Assembly: GCF_000784355.1 (NCBI RefSeq)
Contig: NZ_KN360926.1
Coordinates: 66,497 to 130,496, forward strand
Direction: 5' to 3'
Length of the DNA: 64,000 nt
From: Methanolacinia paynteri
GTDB lineage: Archaea; Halobacteriota; Methanomicrobia; Methanomicrobiales; Methanomicrobiaceae
The notes under the pieces: generated by a model
The model's input: the letters and a program-made list of their open reading frames with translations, nothing else
Told to the model about the DNA's origin: nothing
Database searches by the model: none
In this document: positions 16,967 to 26,603 of the stretch, one piece after another
How positions within the stretch are numbered: position 1 is the first letter of the stretch
Layout of the letters: each line of letters starts with the position of its first letter
Program-made: the position numbers and the translations under genes

Positions 16967-17959
16967 ATGATTTTGCGTCTATTTAAGTTTTACTCAATCA
17001 GGAGCGATCGAAACGCCAACCGGGCATTCGGCACATTCCTTTTCTACAATGGAGTCGAAAACAGAAACGAACAAATGAAGATCGACCTGTCCCAATCTCC
17101 CGAAGTAATCTTCAGGCCCCCCGAGTATGCCAGGCTGAAAAAAGCAGGCTTGTCAGGAGCGGACATGCACTATCATACCAACCACTCCGACTCGCACACG
17201 AGGGTGAGGGACGCACTCAAACTCGCGAAGTTCAAGGGGATCGGACTCTCGATCACCGACCACAACCAGATCAGCGGATACTTCGAGGCGAAACGAATCG
17301 ACGATTCGGTCCTGTGCATCCCCGGAACCGAGGTCAGCGCCTGGGACGGACCGCACATTCTCCTGTACTTCTTCTCGGGAGGAGACATGGAAGAATGCTA
17401 CAAGAAAAGGATCGAAGATAAAAAAAGTTCGAGCCCGTATCTGGCGACAAAACTTTCCACCGAAGACATCGTCGAGATCGCACAGGACTACAACTGTCTC
17501 ACGATCGCAGCTCATCCCTTCGGGTACCTCCTCTTCAACAAAGGACTCGGGAAATGCATAGAGCGTGAGTACCTGCATCCCAAAATCATAAGCGATTTCT
17601 CGGGCCTCGAAGTCATCTGCGGGGGAATGACAAGAAAACTAAACCTGAAGGCGGCCGGACTCGCGTACGAAAATAAACTCTGCATGACCGGGGGGACAGA
17701 CGGCCACCTTCTCCGCGATCTAGGAAACGTCCTCACCTGTTCGTATGCCGAAGATACCGAAGATTTCCTCGAAGAGATCATCCACAGGAGAAACTACGTA
17801 GTCGGACAGGAGAAAAGCCTCATCGAAAAAGGCGTCATGGCAACCGCAATCATGCCCAAATACTTCAGGTACACCGCCCCGTCGCTGAGGATACATTACA
17901 GCCAGAACGCTCCCCGGCTGAAACATTTCGGGGAGAAATATCTCTCCCGCAAAAAATAA
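16967..17959 (+). CDS. PHP-domain metal-dependent phosphoesterase
   Basis: A protein of up to 330 residues in the PHP (polymerase and histidinol phosphatase) family. Motif I, HYHTNHSD, is followed by ITDHNQISG, then IPGTEVSAWDG, AAHPFG and GTDGH, which together give the usual metal ligands. Stand-alone PHP proteins hydrolyse small phosphates or nucleotide 5' ends. The first ~100 bases are uncertain: ATGs at 16967 and 17075 are both in frame, and the region before the PHP motifs is not conserved. It converges on the cardiolipin synthase-like gene. Confidence 0.85.
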   Translation: MILRLFKFYSIRSDRNANRAFGTFLFYNGVENRNEQMKIDLSQSPEVIFRPPEYARLKKAGLSGADMHYHTNHSDSHTRVRDALKLAKFKGIGLSITDHNQISGYFEAKRIDDSVLCIPGTEVSAWDGPHILLYFFSGGDMEECYKKRIEDKKSSSPYLATKLSTEDIVEIAQDYNCLTIAAHPFGYLLFNKGLGKCIEREYLHPKIISDFSGLEVICGGMTRKLNLKAAGLAYENKLCMTGGTDGHLLRDLGNVLTCSYAEDTEDFLEEIIHRRNYVVGQEKSLIEKGVMATAIMPKYFRYTAPSLRIHYSQNAPRLKHFGEKYLSRKK

Positions 17960-17967
17960 TTTGGATC

Positions 17968-19446
17968 CTACAAGATCCCCGAGAGCAGTCTTGAAACGGA
18001 TTCTTTGAACATGACCGCATGCGTCCGTTTATAGTAATCCTCGCATGTAACTTCAGTGCAGTATTCGAGATCGTCCTCGAATACTATCTTCAGTTTTTCC
18101 GAAACCTCGTCATCGTAGATAAACGCATTAGTCTCGAAATTCAGCCTGAAACTCCTGATATCCCAGTTGGCGCTCCCCACCGAAGAGACCAGGCCGTCGA
18201 CGACAATCGTCTTGGCATGGATAAAACCCCTGTCGTACAGGTATACACGGACTCCCGCCTCCACCAGGTCCCAAAGATATGAAAAGCCCGCCCAGTAGAC
18301 GAATGGGTGATCCGGTTTGCACGGAAACATTATGCGTACATCGATGCCCGATTCGGCCGCGATAGTCAACGCATCCAGAAGACTCTGGTCGGGGATGAAA
18401 TAGGGAGTCTGGATGTAGATGCTACTGGTTGCATTATTGATAAGCTGAAGGTAGCCCATCTTGATACCCTCCCCGCGTGAATCTGGTCCGCTCGATACGA
18501 CCTGCATCACTGAACCCTCCTTCGGGATCATCTCAGGGAAATAAAAAGTGTTGAAGAACTCCAGGTCCTGTTCGGCCGCGTGGTTCCAGTCCAGGAAGAA
18601 ACGGGCCTGGAGGGAATAGACCGCACTCCCGACGATCTTCAGGTGAGTATCCCTCCAGTACCCGAGCGGACCTTTGCCCAGGTACTCGTCGCCCACATTA
18701 AAGCCGCCGACAAATCCGGTCTTCCCGTCGATAACCACGATCTTGCGGTGATTCCTGTAATTTATCCTCATATTGATGTGGATATACTTCGACCTGAAGA
18801 AAAACGCCGTCTCTCCACCGGCATCCTTCAGTTCCCTGAAGAAATTCCGGGGAAGACGGTGGCAGCCCACCGCATCGCCGAGGACCCTGACCTTAACACC
18901 CTGGCGGGCTTTCTCCGTCAGTGCAGAGACGATTCTTTTCGAGAGTTCGTCGTTCCTGATTATATAATACTGGAAGTTGATACTTTCTTCCGCCGAATTT
19001 ATCGCATCGATCAGGGCTTCGAACTTTTTTTCTCCTTCGGTATATATCTCAACCTCGTTGTCGCCGGTTATCGTCGCATAATTTGTCGCAAGAAGCATCT
19101 CCCTCATGCGGTTGTAATCGCCGGCCTTCTCACCGGGCAGAAACTGAATGCTCTTGACCATTGCAAGCTGTCTTGATATTATCTCCCTGATCCTCCGGTC
19201 GTCATCCTCCTTGATCTTAAAGATCCTCTCCTTGTAGATCGTCTGCCCGAAGATCAGGTACGCAACGAATCCGAAGACAGGAATGAAGAGCAGGACGGCC
19301 ACCCACAAAAGCGCGGCGGACGGTTTTTTCCGCTCGAAAAAGATGATCGATATGACCATGATGATGTTGATGATTAGAATCAGCATGTAGAGATCCGAGA
19401 GCAGACCGCCGCCAGTCGACCAGAGATAATAAAAAGTTGCAGACAT
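17968..19446 (-). CDS. Cardiolipin synthase-like phospholipase D protein
   Basis: A 492-residue membrane enzyme that probably joins two polar lipids, or hydrolyses phosphodiesters. Two N-terminal membrane helices (about residues 13-65) are followed by two PLD domains. Each carries an HKD motif: HRKIVVID with a following GFVGGFN, and HAKTIVVD with SVGSAN. The layout matches bacterial ClsA. Archaeal homologues are linked to glycerol archaeal cardiolipin synthesis. It begins MSATFYYLW and stands alone. Confidence 0.9.
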   Translation of the reverse strand: MSATFYYLWSTGGGLLSDLYMLILIINIIMVISIIFFERKKPSAALLWVAVLLFIPVFGFVAYLIFGQTIYKERIFKIKEDDDRRIREIISRQLAMVKSIQFLPGEKAGDYNRMREMLLATNYATITGDNEVEIYTEGEKKFEALIDAINSAEESINFQYYIIRNDELSKRIVSALTEKARQGVKVRVLGDAVGCHRLPRNFFRELKDAGGETAFFFRSKYIHINMRINYRNHRKIVVIDGKTGFVGGFNVGDEYLGKGPLGYWRDTHLKIVGSAVYSLQARFFLDWNHAAEQDLEFFNTFYFPEMIPKEGSVMQVVSSGPDSRGEGIKMGYLQLINNATSSIYIQTPYFIPDQSLLDALTIAAESGIDVRIMFPCKPDHPFVYWAGFSYLWDLVEAGVRVYLYDRGFIHAKTIVVDGLVSSVGSANWDIRSFRLNFETNAFIYDDEVSEKLKIVFEDDLEYCTEVTCEDYYKRTHAVMFKESVSRLLSGIL

Positions 19447-19621
19447 TGCCTTCAGGTGAACATTATCTCGTGCACGGTTGATAAGTTTTCTTTTTCATAT
19501 TCCTTTCAATTATTCGGGAAAAATATTTGAAAAAAAGCAAAAATTCATTTTTACAAAGCAGTGTTTTATGTATTACTATAGCATATAACTAAATAACAGA
19601 TTCTTCTGTTGGAAAATAAAA

Positions 19622-19801
19622 ATGAATGATAGAAATTATGGCGGCCAGCGCAGAAGCTTTGGCTCCAGCGAACCAAGAGAAATGCATAAAGCAGTATGCT
19701 CAGATTGCGGAAAAGAATGCGAAGTTCCATTTGTACCCACAGAAGGAAGACCGGTATATTGCAGGGACTGCCTGCCGAAGTACAGAAAACCCAGATTCTA
19801 A
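19622..19801 (+). CDS. CxxC zinc-ribbon microprotein
   Basis: A 59-residue protein starting MNDRNYGG. An RG/GS-rich flexible N-terminus is followed by a zinc ribbon with C26, C29, C47 and C50, plus C33, and a basic KYRKPRF end. A nearly identical paralogue lies at 59652-59828. Such microproteins are widespread in methanogens; nucleic-acid binding is plausible from the basic tail and ribbon but unproven. A T-rich run follows the stop and may end transcription. Confidence 0.85.
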   Translation: MNDRNYGGQRRSFGSSEPREMHKAVCSDCGKECEVPFVPTEGRPVYCRDCLPKYRKPRF

Positions 19802-19981
19802 TTTAATTTTTTTTTCTAAGCGATTTTTCAGTTAATATTTCATATTCCCTACTCTTGAGTCTATATTCTGGTGTCCTGCCGGAAAGAAGACAGCATGAAC
19901 CAGGAAAACATAAAGCCATAGATTTTATGCAATCCTGCCAAATTAGAATTATAATATCCATAAATACCAGGAGAAGAGAAG

Positions 19982-21634
19982 ATGAGGATCACGCTTGCAC
20001 AGCTCGACCCTGTCGTAGGAGATATCGACGGAAACACGGAAAGGATCGATGAGACCCTCCGTCTGTGCAGGAGTGACAAGCCGGATCTCGTCGTCTTCCC
20101 GGAATTATTCCTTACCGGCTATCCCCCGAGGGATCTTCTTGAGCGAAAAAGTTTCATCGACAGGTCGTACCGTGCGGTAAAGGATATCATGGAGATCTCC
20201 GCCGGCTTCCCGGATACGGCGGTCCTGTTCGGCGCGCCGCGTAGAACGGGAAAAGAAACCGGCAGGGGGCTTTACAACTCGGCGCTTCTTGTCAAAGACG
20301 GCGAACTGCTGTTCACGCAGCACAAATCCCTGCTCCCGATGTACGACGTATTCGACGAAGTCCGTTACTTCGATCCCGCTCCGTCGACGGGCGTTGCTGC
20401 ACTGGGGAACAATACTTTGGGAATCTCGATCTGCGAGGACGCATGGAACGATCCGCTGCTCTTTCCCGGGCGATTCTACACGTTCGACCCGCAGGCGGAA
20501 CTCGCCGATAAAGGTGCAGACATTTTTATCAATATCTCGGCCTCACCGTTTCACGCGGGAAAGGAATGTGTGAGGTTCGAAATATTCCGGAACCACGCAA
20601 AAAAACATTCTGTCCCGTTCGTAATCGTGAACCAGGTCGGCGGAAACGACGAGCTGATCTTCGACGGAAGATCCATGTGCCTCGATGCAAAGGGAGACCC
20701 GATCGTCGTTCTTCCCGCATTCGAAGAGGCGATCGTAACGGTCGACACGAATATTCCCGGTGTTCCCGGATCATACCGGCCCCTCGACGAAGTCGTGAGC
20801 ATTCACCGTGCCCTCGTCCTGGGACTCAGGGACTACGTGAAGAAATGCGGATTTTCGAAAGCCATCGTCAGCCTTTCCGGAGGGATCGATTCGGCCGTCG
20901 TCTGCTGCCTTGCTGTCGAGGCACTCGGGCCGGAGAACGTGATCGCCGCTACGATGCCCGGGCCGTACTCATCGGCCGGAAGCGTCAACGACTCTGTCGC
21001 ACTTGCGGAAAATCTCGGGATAAAAATGCTCGAGATCCCGGTAACCGGAATATACGATACATATACCGATGCACTCGGGAACCTTGTCGACCGGGAGAAA
21101 GAGGCCAACGTCACGCTCGAAAACATACAGGCACGGATCAGGGGCAATATAATAATGGCACTCTCTAACGAGTACGGCTGCCTCGTTCTCTCGACCGGAA
21201 ACAAGAGCGAGATGGCGGTCGGGTACTGCACGCTATACGGGGACATGTCGGGAGGACTTGCGGTGATCTCGGATGTGCCGAAGACTACGGTTTACAAGCT
21301 GGCACAGGAGATCAACAGAGTAAGGCCCGTGATACCGGAGGCGATCATCTCAAAGCCGCCATCCGCCGAACTCAGGCCGGGCCAGACCGACCAGGACTTC
21401 CTTCCCCCCTACGAGATTCTCGACGGAATACTTGAGGCATATATCGACGAGATGGATTCGCCGGCAGAGATCGTTGCAAAGGGATTCGACAAAGAGACGG
21501 TCGAATGGGTTGTCAGGCAGGTGGACAGGAACGAGTACAAACGGCGGCAGGCGGCAACCGGCCTCAAGGTAACCCCGAAGGCGTTCGGATCAGGGCGGAG
21601 GATGCCGATCGCCGCGAAATATTACAGCGATTGA
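19982..21634 (+). CDS. nadE: Glutamine-dependent NAD+ synthetase
   Basis: Makes NAD+ from deamido-NAD, ATP and glutamine-derived ammonia. The 550-residue product joins an N-terminal nitrilase-type glutaminase domain (catalytic Glu in FPELFLTGYP near residue 41, Lys in QHKSLLP, Cys in GISICEDAW) to an ammonia-dependent synthetase domain with the PPi-loop SLSGGIDSAVV near residue 297. LSTGNKSE and YGDMSGG confirm it. An AGGAGAAG ribosome-binding site precedes the ATG. The next gene, an MscS channel, starts about 60 bases on. Confidence 0.96.
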   Translation: MRITLAQLDPVVGDIDGNTERIDETLRLCRSDKPDLVVFPELFLTGYPPRDLLERKSFIDRSYRAVKDIMEISAGFPDTAVLFGAPRRTGKETGRGLYNSALLVKDGELLFTQHKSLLPMYDVFDEVRYFDPAPSTGVAALGNNTLGISICEDAWNDPLLFPGRFYTFDPQAELADKGADIFINISASPFHAGKECVRFEIFRNHAKKHSVPFVIVNQVGGNDELIFDGRSMCLDAKGDPIVVLPAFEEAIVTVDTNIPGVPGSYRPLDEVVSIHRALVLGLRDYVKKCGFSKAIVSLSGGIDSAVVCCLAVEALGPENVIAATMPGPYSSAGSVNDSVALAENLGIKMLEIPVTGIYDTYTDALGNLVDREKEANVTLENIQARIRGNIIMALSNEYGCLVLSTGNKSEMAVGYCTLYGDMSGGLAVISDVPKTTVYKLAQEINRVRPVIPEAIISKPPSAELRPGQTDQDFLPPYEILDGILEAYIDEMDSPAEIVAKGFDKETVEWVVRQVDRNEYKRRQAATGLKVTPKAFGSGRRMPIAAKYYSD

Positions 21635-21696
21635 AATTTCACCGGTTAAAGATCACTGTTTTGATAATATATGAGTTATAAACGCTCAGATCACTC

Positions 21697-22599
21697 ATGC
21701 GATCGTCAGCCCTCCCTTTCTCGTATTTTATTATCGTTGCTTTGATCTTTGCGAGCGTCATTGCAATCGATCTGGTCACATCCGGCACCATCAGCCTGTT
21801 TACCCCGCTCCTGGATACTCTCGGAATAATCCTGATAATTCTCGTCGCATACACCGCCGGTGTCGCCGTTCTCATCCACAGGATTGCCGACGATTCGTCC
21901 CGGTTTACCGCCGTCAGGATCTTCATGACAGTCCTGCTTGGAATCGGTGCGTTCCTTGCACTGACCGCCTGGATCGACGACCCGAAAGAGATTGTACTGA
22001 CACTGGGAGTTATCGTAGGTGCCGTCCTCATAGCTTTACGTGATTTTATCCAGAACATAATTGGCAGCCTTATGGTGCTGGTGACCGGAATATTCCGGAT
22101 CGGCGACAAGATCCAAATCAGGGGAGTATACGGTCTCGTTATGGATATCGGGATCTTCCGTACCACCATGATGCAACTCGACCCGGAATCCGGCGACCAC
22201 CCGACCGGCGAGATTGTCACCATCCCGAACGGCATTATCTTCAAGGAGAACGTGACCAATACCAGCCGTCATCTCTCAGTCGTAACCGACGAAATCAGGA
22301 TCACGCTTCCTTTTTCTGCGGACCTGGAGAAAGCCCGGGATCTGCTGATCGGAGCTGTACAAAAACATAACCCGGAGATCGAAAAGTGTGCGGCAGACGA
22401 GATCGGCAGACTTTCAGGGGGAAAAAATCTGCATTCCATCGAAGTGGAACCTATTGTAAATCTCCAGCTGAGCGACAACGGGATTATCTTCATCCTTAAA
22501 TATTTCACGACCTCTAAGGATCGTGCGGCAATCAAAACCGCAATAATCCGGGACGTTTCCGTTATGATGCCGGAAATCAAAGACACCTGGGAGAATTAA
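21697..22599 (+). CDS. MscS-family mechanosensitive channel
   Basis: A 300-residue membrane channel. Three hydrophobic segments precede a channel core with IIGSLMVLVTGIFRIGDKIQI, the equivalent of the MscS beta-domain entry, and a soluble C-terminus. It differs strongly from the MscS gene at 11.4 kb, so they are separate paralogues rather than a recent duplicate. It follows nadE on the same strand by 62 bases. The ATG has no strong ribosome-binding site. Confidence 0.88.
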   Translation: MRSSALPFSYFIIVALIFASVIAIDLVTSGTISLFTPLLDTLGIILIILVAYTAGVAVLIHRIADDSSRFTAVRIFMTVLLGIGAFLALTAWIDDPKEIVLTLGVIVGAVLIALRDFIQNIIGSLMVLVTGIFRIGDKIQIRGVYGLVMDIGIFRTTMMQLDPESGDHPTGEIVTIPNGIIFKENVTNTSRHLSVVTDEIRITLPFSADLEKARDLLIGAVQKHNPEIEKCAADEIGRLSGGKNLHSIEVEPIVNLQLSDNGIIFILKYFTTSKDRAAIKTAIIRDVSVMMPEIKDTWEN

Positions 22600-22787
22600 G
22601 AAAACTTCCTGAAAGACAGATAAAATCGTAATCTTTTCATCGTACCTAACTCATTTATCAACCCACCCTGTGGCACGGAAACTTTTATCATGTAATTAAG
22701 CGAGAGCATGTCATATCCAAAACATTAATTAACGACTTACTGGGGGCAAGCCCGGTGAATCATATTCAAAAGACGGAGATGATTTTG

Positions 22788-24263
22788 ATGGGAATGAAAA
22801 CAGTCATTTTAAGCGACATCCATATCGGAGACAATTCGAGTACATGCTGGTACCAGAAGAAATACCATGAGCCGTACCTGATGCAGGCACTGGACTATAT
22901 CGAGCAGAATGCCGCATCCATTAACGAGGTCGTCCTGCTCGGGGACGTCTTCGATTTCTGGACCTACCCCTGCGGATCGAAACCGCCGGGTTTCAGCGAC
23001 ATCGTGAATGCAAACCCGGATATCCTGGGGCCCAACGGAAGGTTGAAAGAGATCGCCGATATAGTCCCTGTAACCTATATCAACGGAAATCACGATATGA
23101 ACGTCAGCGGGGCCGATATCGCCAGTATCGGAAATATCCGGTATAGCGACAATCTCCGTTATGTCAAAAAATCCCCGGCCGGGCAAATACTGTTAACGCA
23201 CGGAAGCGAGTATACCATATTCAATGCCCAGGACTGGATCAATGACTTAAAACCGCTTCCCATCGGGCATTTCGTAACACGTGCAATATCCGAATACCTT
23301 GTGAAAAGCAAACTCACCCCCGGCCAGACCGCGGCGGACCTTGCGGACAACGGTGTCCCGTCGAAACTGGAACTCCTGAAAAATCTCATCAAAGCGCTGG
23401 AAGGCACGCAGTCCGTCGCCCAGATACTGCTCGATATGTTCTCATCGCTTCAGGGAGTATCCAAGAACACCCCGGTCAGCCTGTTAAACGGCCGTACTGT
23501 AACATTTGCCGAAGCGGAGCAGATCTACGATAACCTCGGAACGCAGTGGAAGAACAAGTACGGCCTTTTAACCACCGTCAAATCGATAAATGCAGATATG
23601 ACCGGCGATTATATCGCATGGTGGGCACAGAGGGATGCCCTTCAGGACGATAACGACGCCGACATTGCCATCCTCGGCCACACGCACACACCGAAAGGCG
23701 GGCTGAAAGAGGCCGCGATCAAATATATCAACTGCGGGTACATGTGTTCGCCGCTCCCGGGGGGAAAACTCCAGCACCCGGTAACGTTCGGCGAGATCGA
23801 TCTCGACTCGGGAAATCTCTCTCTCCTTTCCGTCGAGAGTCCTGACAGTCTCCCCGTGCCCGGCACATTCCCTGAGGATTCGATCGTATATTCCCCGTAC
23901 AAGGATTTCTCGTGCTATATCTCCATACTCAACGGAACCTACTTCCCAGTGGACCTTACGGGAAGCAAAGAGTCTCACGGGAGCTATATAGTACCCCCGT
24001 CAAAACAAATCATTCCCCTGCATCGTTCCAGGATCTGGCTCCAGGATTCTCCCGGGATTCATGGTGCCGAAGGTTCCGCGACGTACTCCAATACCGGAAA
24101 CGGGAAGTCGATTAACTTTACTTATGGCTGCCCGACCGGTTTATTCTCAAATTACTGTAGTCCCGCACCGTTCAGGAACAAGAGCGACAGCGGAGCGTGG
24201 GAGAACGACAAGGTGGTGAAAAAAGGACATCCGTATTTCGTGGATTTCACGATCAGGGAATGA
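22788..24263 (+). CDS. Calcineurin-like metallophosphoesterase with aegerolysin-like C-terminus
   Basis: A 491-residue two-part protein. The N-terminal phosphoesterase has all the metal motifs: SDIHIGD, LLGDVFDFW, INGNHD, LTHGSE and LGHTHTPKGG. The last ~120 residues form a separate beta-rich domain. IVPPSKQII, RIWLQDSPGIHGAEGSA and YGCPTGLFSNYC resemble the S-G-T-E-G and W-x-C-P-x-G-S-x-N pattern of aegerolysins, small lipid-binding proteins. Several in-frame starts exist (22755, 22779, 22788, 22794); CGGAG at 22774-22778 best suits 22788. It converges with the next gene, which may be functionally linked. Confidence 0.75.
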   Translation: MGMKTVILSDIHIGDNSSTCWYQKKYHEPYLMQALDYIEQNAASINEVVLLGDVFDFWTYPCGSKPPGFSDIVNANPDILGPNGRLKEIADIVPVTYINGNHDMNVSGADIASIGNIRYSDNLRYVKKSPAGQILLTHGSEYTIFNAQDWINDLKPLPIGHFVTRAISEYLVKSKLTPGQTAADLADNGVPSKLELLKNLIKALEGTQSVAQILLDMFSSLQGVSKNTPVSLLNGRTVTFAEAEQIYDNLGTQWKNKYGLLTTVKSINADMTGDYIAWWAQRDALQDDNDADIAILGHTHTPKGGLKEAAIKYINCGYMCSPLPGGKLQHPVTFGEIDLDSGNLSLLSVESPDSLPVPGTFPEDSIVYSPYKDFSCYISILNGTYFPVDLTGSKESHGSYIVPPSKQIIPLHRSRIWLQDSPGIHGAEGSATYSNTGNGKSINFTYGCPTGLFSNYCSPAPFRNKSDSGAWENDKVVKKGHPYFVDFTIRE

Positions 24264-24325
24264 GACGAACTTCATTGCGCCGGTGGAATGCATATCTCCG
24301 GTTGCCATGAAAAAAAGGTGTATAT

Positions 24326-25357
24326 CTATATTTCAAAAAGTGCCGGGTTGTCGGTGATGCGGATCGTGTATTCACCGAGTTTGATGAGCATTGCGGCCGT
24401 GAGGTCCGAATTTTCTCCGGTTCCGCCTGCCATGGCGAAAGGACGTGCAACTTCCATGTCCAGCTCAACGGACGGATCGGGGACCTGGTAATATGATATC
24501 AACAGACTTGCACCCGTGGGAAAATTCCCACCGGGCGATGTGGCCGTAACAACCAGATCCCCCCAGAAATTGCCGGGAATGGATACCCCGAAGCTGATGA
24601 TCTGGTCTCCCTGTGAATTTGGCTTCGGTAAAGGCTGCTCATTGTCTATAGGGCAGTTTTTGTCTGTACACTGGCAGTTGATCTTCGTGCCTTCATCAAA
24701 CTTTTGCCCGGTAATAACGATGATGAAATATTCGGTTTTTAGATTCATATTCCCAAAACCTACAGACCTGCTCATCTGGGTTTGAGTATTAGGAGAATAA
24801 CTTATGTTTCGATATCCGACGCCGGGATTTGCCTGGACCCACCTGTCATAATCTGCATTGGTCGGAAATGAAGAGGGAATAGTGACAGGGTGGGCATTCG
24901 TCTGAACTACGGCGATCAGGCAATAGTGATCATTTTGAACAGGGGGCAGACCGGTCAGGAGAAAGGAAGGATTCGAGATCGCTATACCGTTCGGAGAGAT
25001 CGAAGTGCCCCCCGAACCGTTGACAAACGACAGGGTCGCTTCCTTACCAGCACTGATTACCGGAGTCCATTCATCTGTCCGCAGGAAGAGGGAAGCCCTG
25101 GAATAATACAGGTTGACTTTACCGGCACCTGCAACATTGTTAAGGTTTTTGGACCGGACATAGATGTTGTTGATCCCGCCGTTTATGATCGGTTTTCCGA
25201 TGTCAGGACCCATATAGTCTGAGTTTGCCGTATCCCATGAAAGTGTTCCATCCTGGCAGGGAATGACATCCGGTGACTGGTAAGGGATGCCGGTCGACGG
25301 AGTAACTCCGGTATCACCGAAGTTATCCCGAACATAAATATCATCATACTTTGCCAT
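24326..25357 (-). CDS. Unknown beta-rich protein, possibly surface or phage-structural
   Basis: A 343-residue protein without signal peptide or membrane helix. It opens MAKYDDIYVRDNFGDTG and soon reads YQSPDVIPCQDG. This D-I-Y-x-R-D-N...S-P-D-V pattern occurs at the start of assorted uncharacterised secreted or structural proteins. A C-x-C-x4-C-P cluster sits past the middle. The frame continues 63 codons upstream to a TTG, but the ATG at 25357 follows a strong GGGAGATG ribosome-binding site, so I use it. It is convergent with the aegerolysin-tailed phosphoesterase; function unknown. Confidence 0.6.
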   Translation of the reverse strand: MAKYDDIYVRDNFGDTGVTPSTGIPYQSPDVIPCQDGTLSWDTANSDYMGPDIGKPIINGGINNIYVRSKNLNNVAGAGKVNLYYSRASLFLRTDEWTPVISAGKEATLSFVNGSGGTSISPNGIAISNPSFLLTGLPPVQNDHYCLIAVVQTNAHPVTIPSSFPTNADYDRWVQANPGVGYRNISYSPNTQTQMSRSVGFGNMNLKTEYFIIVITGQKFDEGTKINCQCTDKNCPIDNEQPLPKPNSQGDQIISFGVSIPGNFWGDLVVTATSPGGNFPTGASLLISYYQVPDPSVELDMEVARPFAMAGGTGENSDLTAAMLIKLGEYTIRITDNPALFEI

Positions 25358-25559
25358 TTTTTCATCTCCCAGATATTCGGTTTCAATCCGTAGATGATCG
25401 GTAATAAATGATAAATTTTTCCGCGAGACGGACGATCTTTCTCCGGGGTGAGACTCTAAGTCAATATCTTTCAGACTCACATTCTCCGTAAAGTTTAAGG
25501 GAGGCCGATTGTCCGGAGAATTACATTTAACCCATTTAAAATCCAATTAATTACCTGTT

Positions 25560-26246
25560 TTGTCAGGCATAAAAAGAAATACGGTCCTGAATCTTTTCGT
25601 CATGACTTCGGGACTTTTCATAATGACTCTCGGCATCGCCGTTTCCGCAAAGGCAGGGCTCGGGACGACTCCCATATCATGTCTGCCGTATGTCCTGAGT
25701 CTCGCGTTCCCCCTTACATTCGGGATGTTTACGTTTATAATCAACTGCTTCTTCGTTCTCTTTCAGTACATGATCCTCAAAGACAGGTTCGAATCATATC
25801 AGCTTCTCCAGGTTCCACTGATATTCGTCTTCGGCGTGTTTACCGACTACTCTATGTTCCTGATGTCGGGACTCGAGATTACCGGGTATTACTGGCAGTG
25901 GGCGTTCTGTCTCTTAAGCTGCGTGATAGTCGCCTTTGGCGTCGCCCTGCTCTTCAAGGGAAATTTATTGATGATGGCTGGAGATGCCTTCGTCCGGGCG
26001 GTTTCACAGGGGACGAAGTTCGAATTTGGATCTGTAAAGATCGGGTTCGATACATCCATGGTTGTTATTGCGACCATTGTATCGGTTATTGTGTTCTCGG
26101 CCTTCAACGGGGTTCGCGAAGGCACGATTGTTGCTGCCGTTCTGGTCGGATTGATCGTAAAGTTCTTTGTGCCGAGACTGTCGTTTATGGACAGGCTGTT
26201 TTGTGAAAATATGCCGAAGGACGATCTTCCGGCAAACCGGAACTGA
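25560..26246 (+). CDS. YitT/YczE-family membrane protein
   Basis: A 228-residue inner-membrane protein with about five to six hydrophobic helices. The N-terminal helix with GIAVSAKAGLGTTPIS, then FPLTFGMFTFIIN, is characteristic of the YczE/YyaS/YitT family, whose transport role is unknown. The start appears to be a TTG at 25560, with no ribosome-binding site in the short gap to the divergent reading frame. The first internal ATG at about codon 15 would cut into the first helix. Confidence 0.8.
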   Translation: MSGIKRNTVLNLFVMTSGLFIMTLGIAVSAKAGLGTTPISCLPYVLSLAFPLTFGMFTFIINCFFVLFQYMILKDRFESYQLLQVPLIFVFGVFTDYSMFLMSGLEITGYYWQWAFCLLSCVIVAFGVALLFKGNLLMMAGDAFVRAVSQGTKFEFGSVKIGFDTSMVVIATIVSVIVFSAFNGVREGTIVAAVLVGLIVKFFVPRLSFMDRLFCENMPKDDLPANRN

Positions 26247-26384
26247 GACTCTTTTTTTGGGATAAAATATCTTACAGATCGATCATAAAATTTCATCCTG
26301 AAATTCCCGGAAATATTTTTTATCTCCAAAAAATACTAAATACTTCAAAAATAATCACTCTCCAAACGGAACCGGAGACTGATC

Positions 26385-26576
26385 ATGAAACACAGAGTTG
26401 TACTTGTAAACAGAAAGAGCAACCGGGCATCAACAAGAAAAAAGCATATGTGGAGGGATTTTGAAAAGAGAGACATCAACCCTTCGATACTCAGGTATGA
26501 ACATCCTTCCGTTCGTGCAAAAAGGAAAGGCAAAGAGGGCAAAAGACTGATAATTAAGATCAAAGGGAAGATCTGA
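26385..26576 (+). CDS. Small, very basic hypothetical protein
   Basis: A 63-residue protein with about one third Lys/Arg and almost no acidic run. Segments such as RKSNRASTRKKH and RAKRKGKEGKR suggest RNA or DNA binding. CGGAGAC about 8 bases before the ATG is a good ribosome-binding site, which favours a real gene over the antisense frame in the same place. I recognise no family. It sits alone between a membrane protein and a convergent glycosyltransferase gene. Confidence 0.55.
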   Translation: MKHRVVLVNRKSNRASTRKKHMWRDFEKRDINPSILRYEHPSVRAKRKGKEGKRLIIKIKGKI

Positions 26577-26603
26577 GTTTTCTGCTGATTTTAAAATATT
26601 ATT

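Noticed and set aside
18580-19176. A 198-codon frame opposite the cardiolipin synthase-like gene
   Set aside because: It is entirely antisense to a gene with both HKD motifs in place; a shadow frame in balanced-GC DNA.
11428-22599. The two MscS genes as a recent duplication
   Set aside because: They share only family motifs and differ in length and membrane segments, so they are old paralogues.
24326-25546. The 406-codon version of the orphan beta-rich protein
   Set aside because: The first 63 codons start at a TTG, run to within 13 bases of a divergent gene and precede a strong GGGAGATG site with ATG, so the shorter version is preferred.
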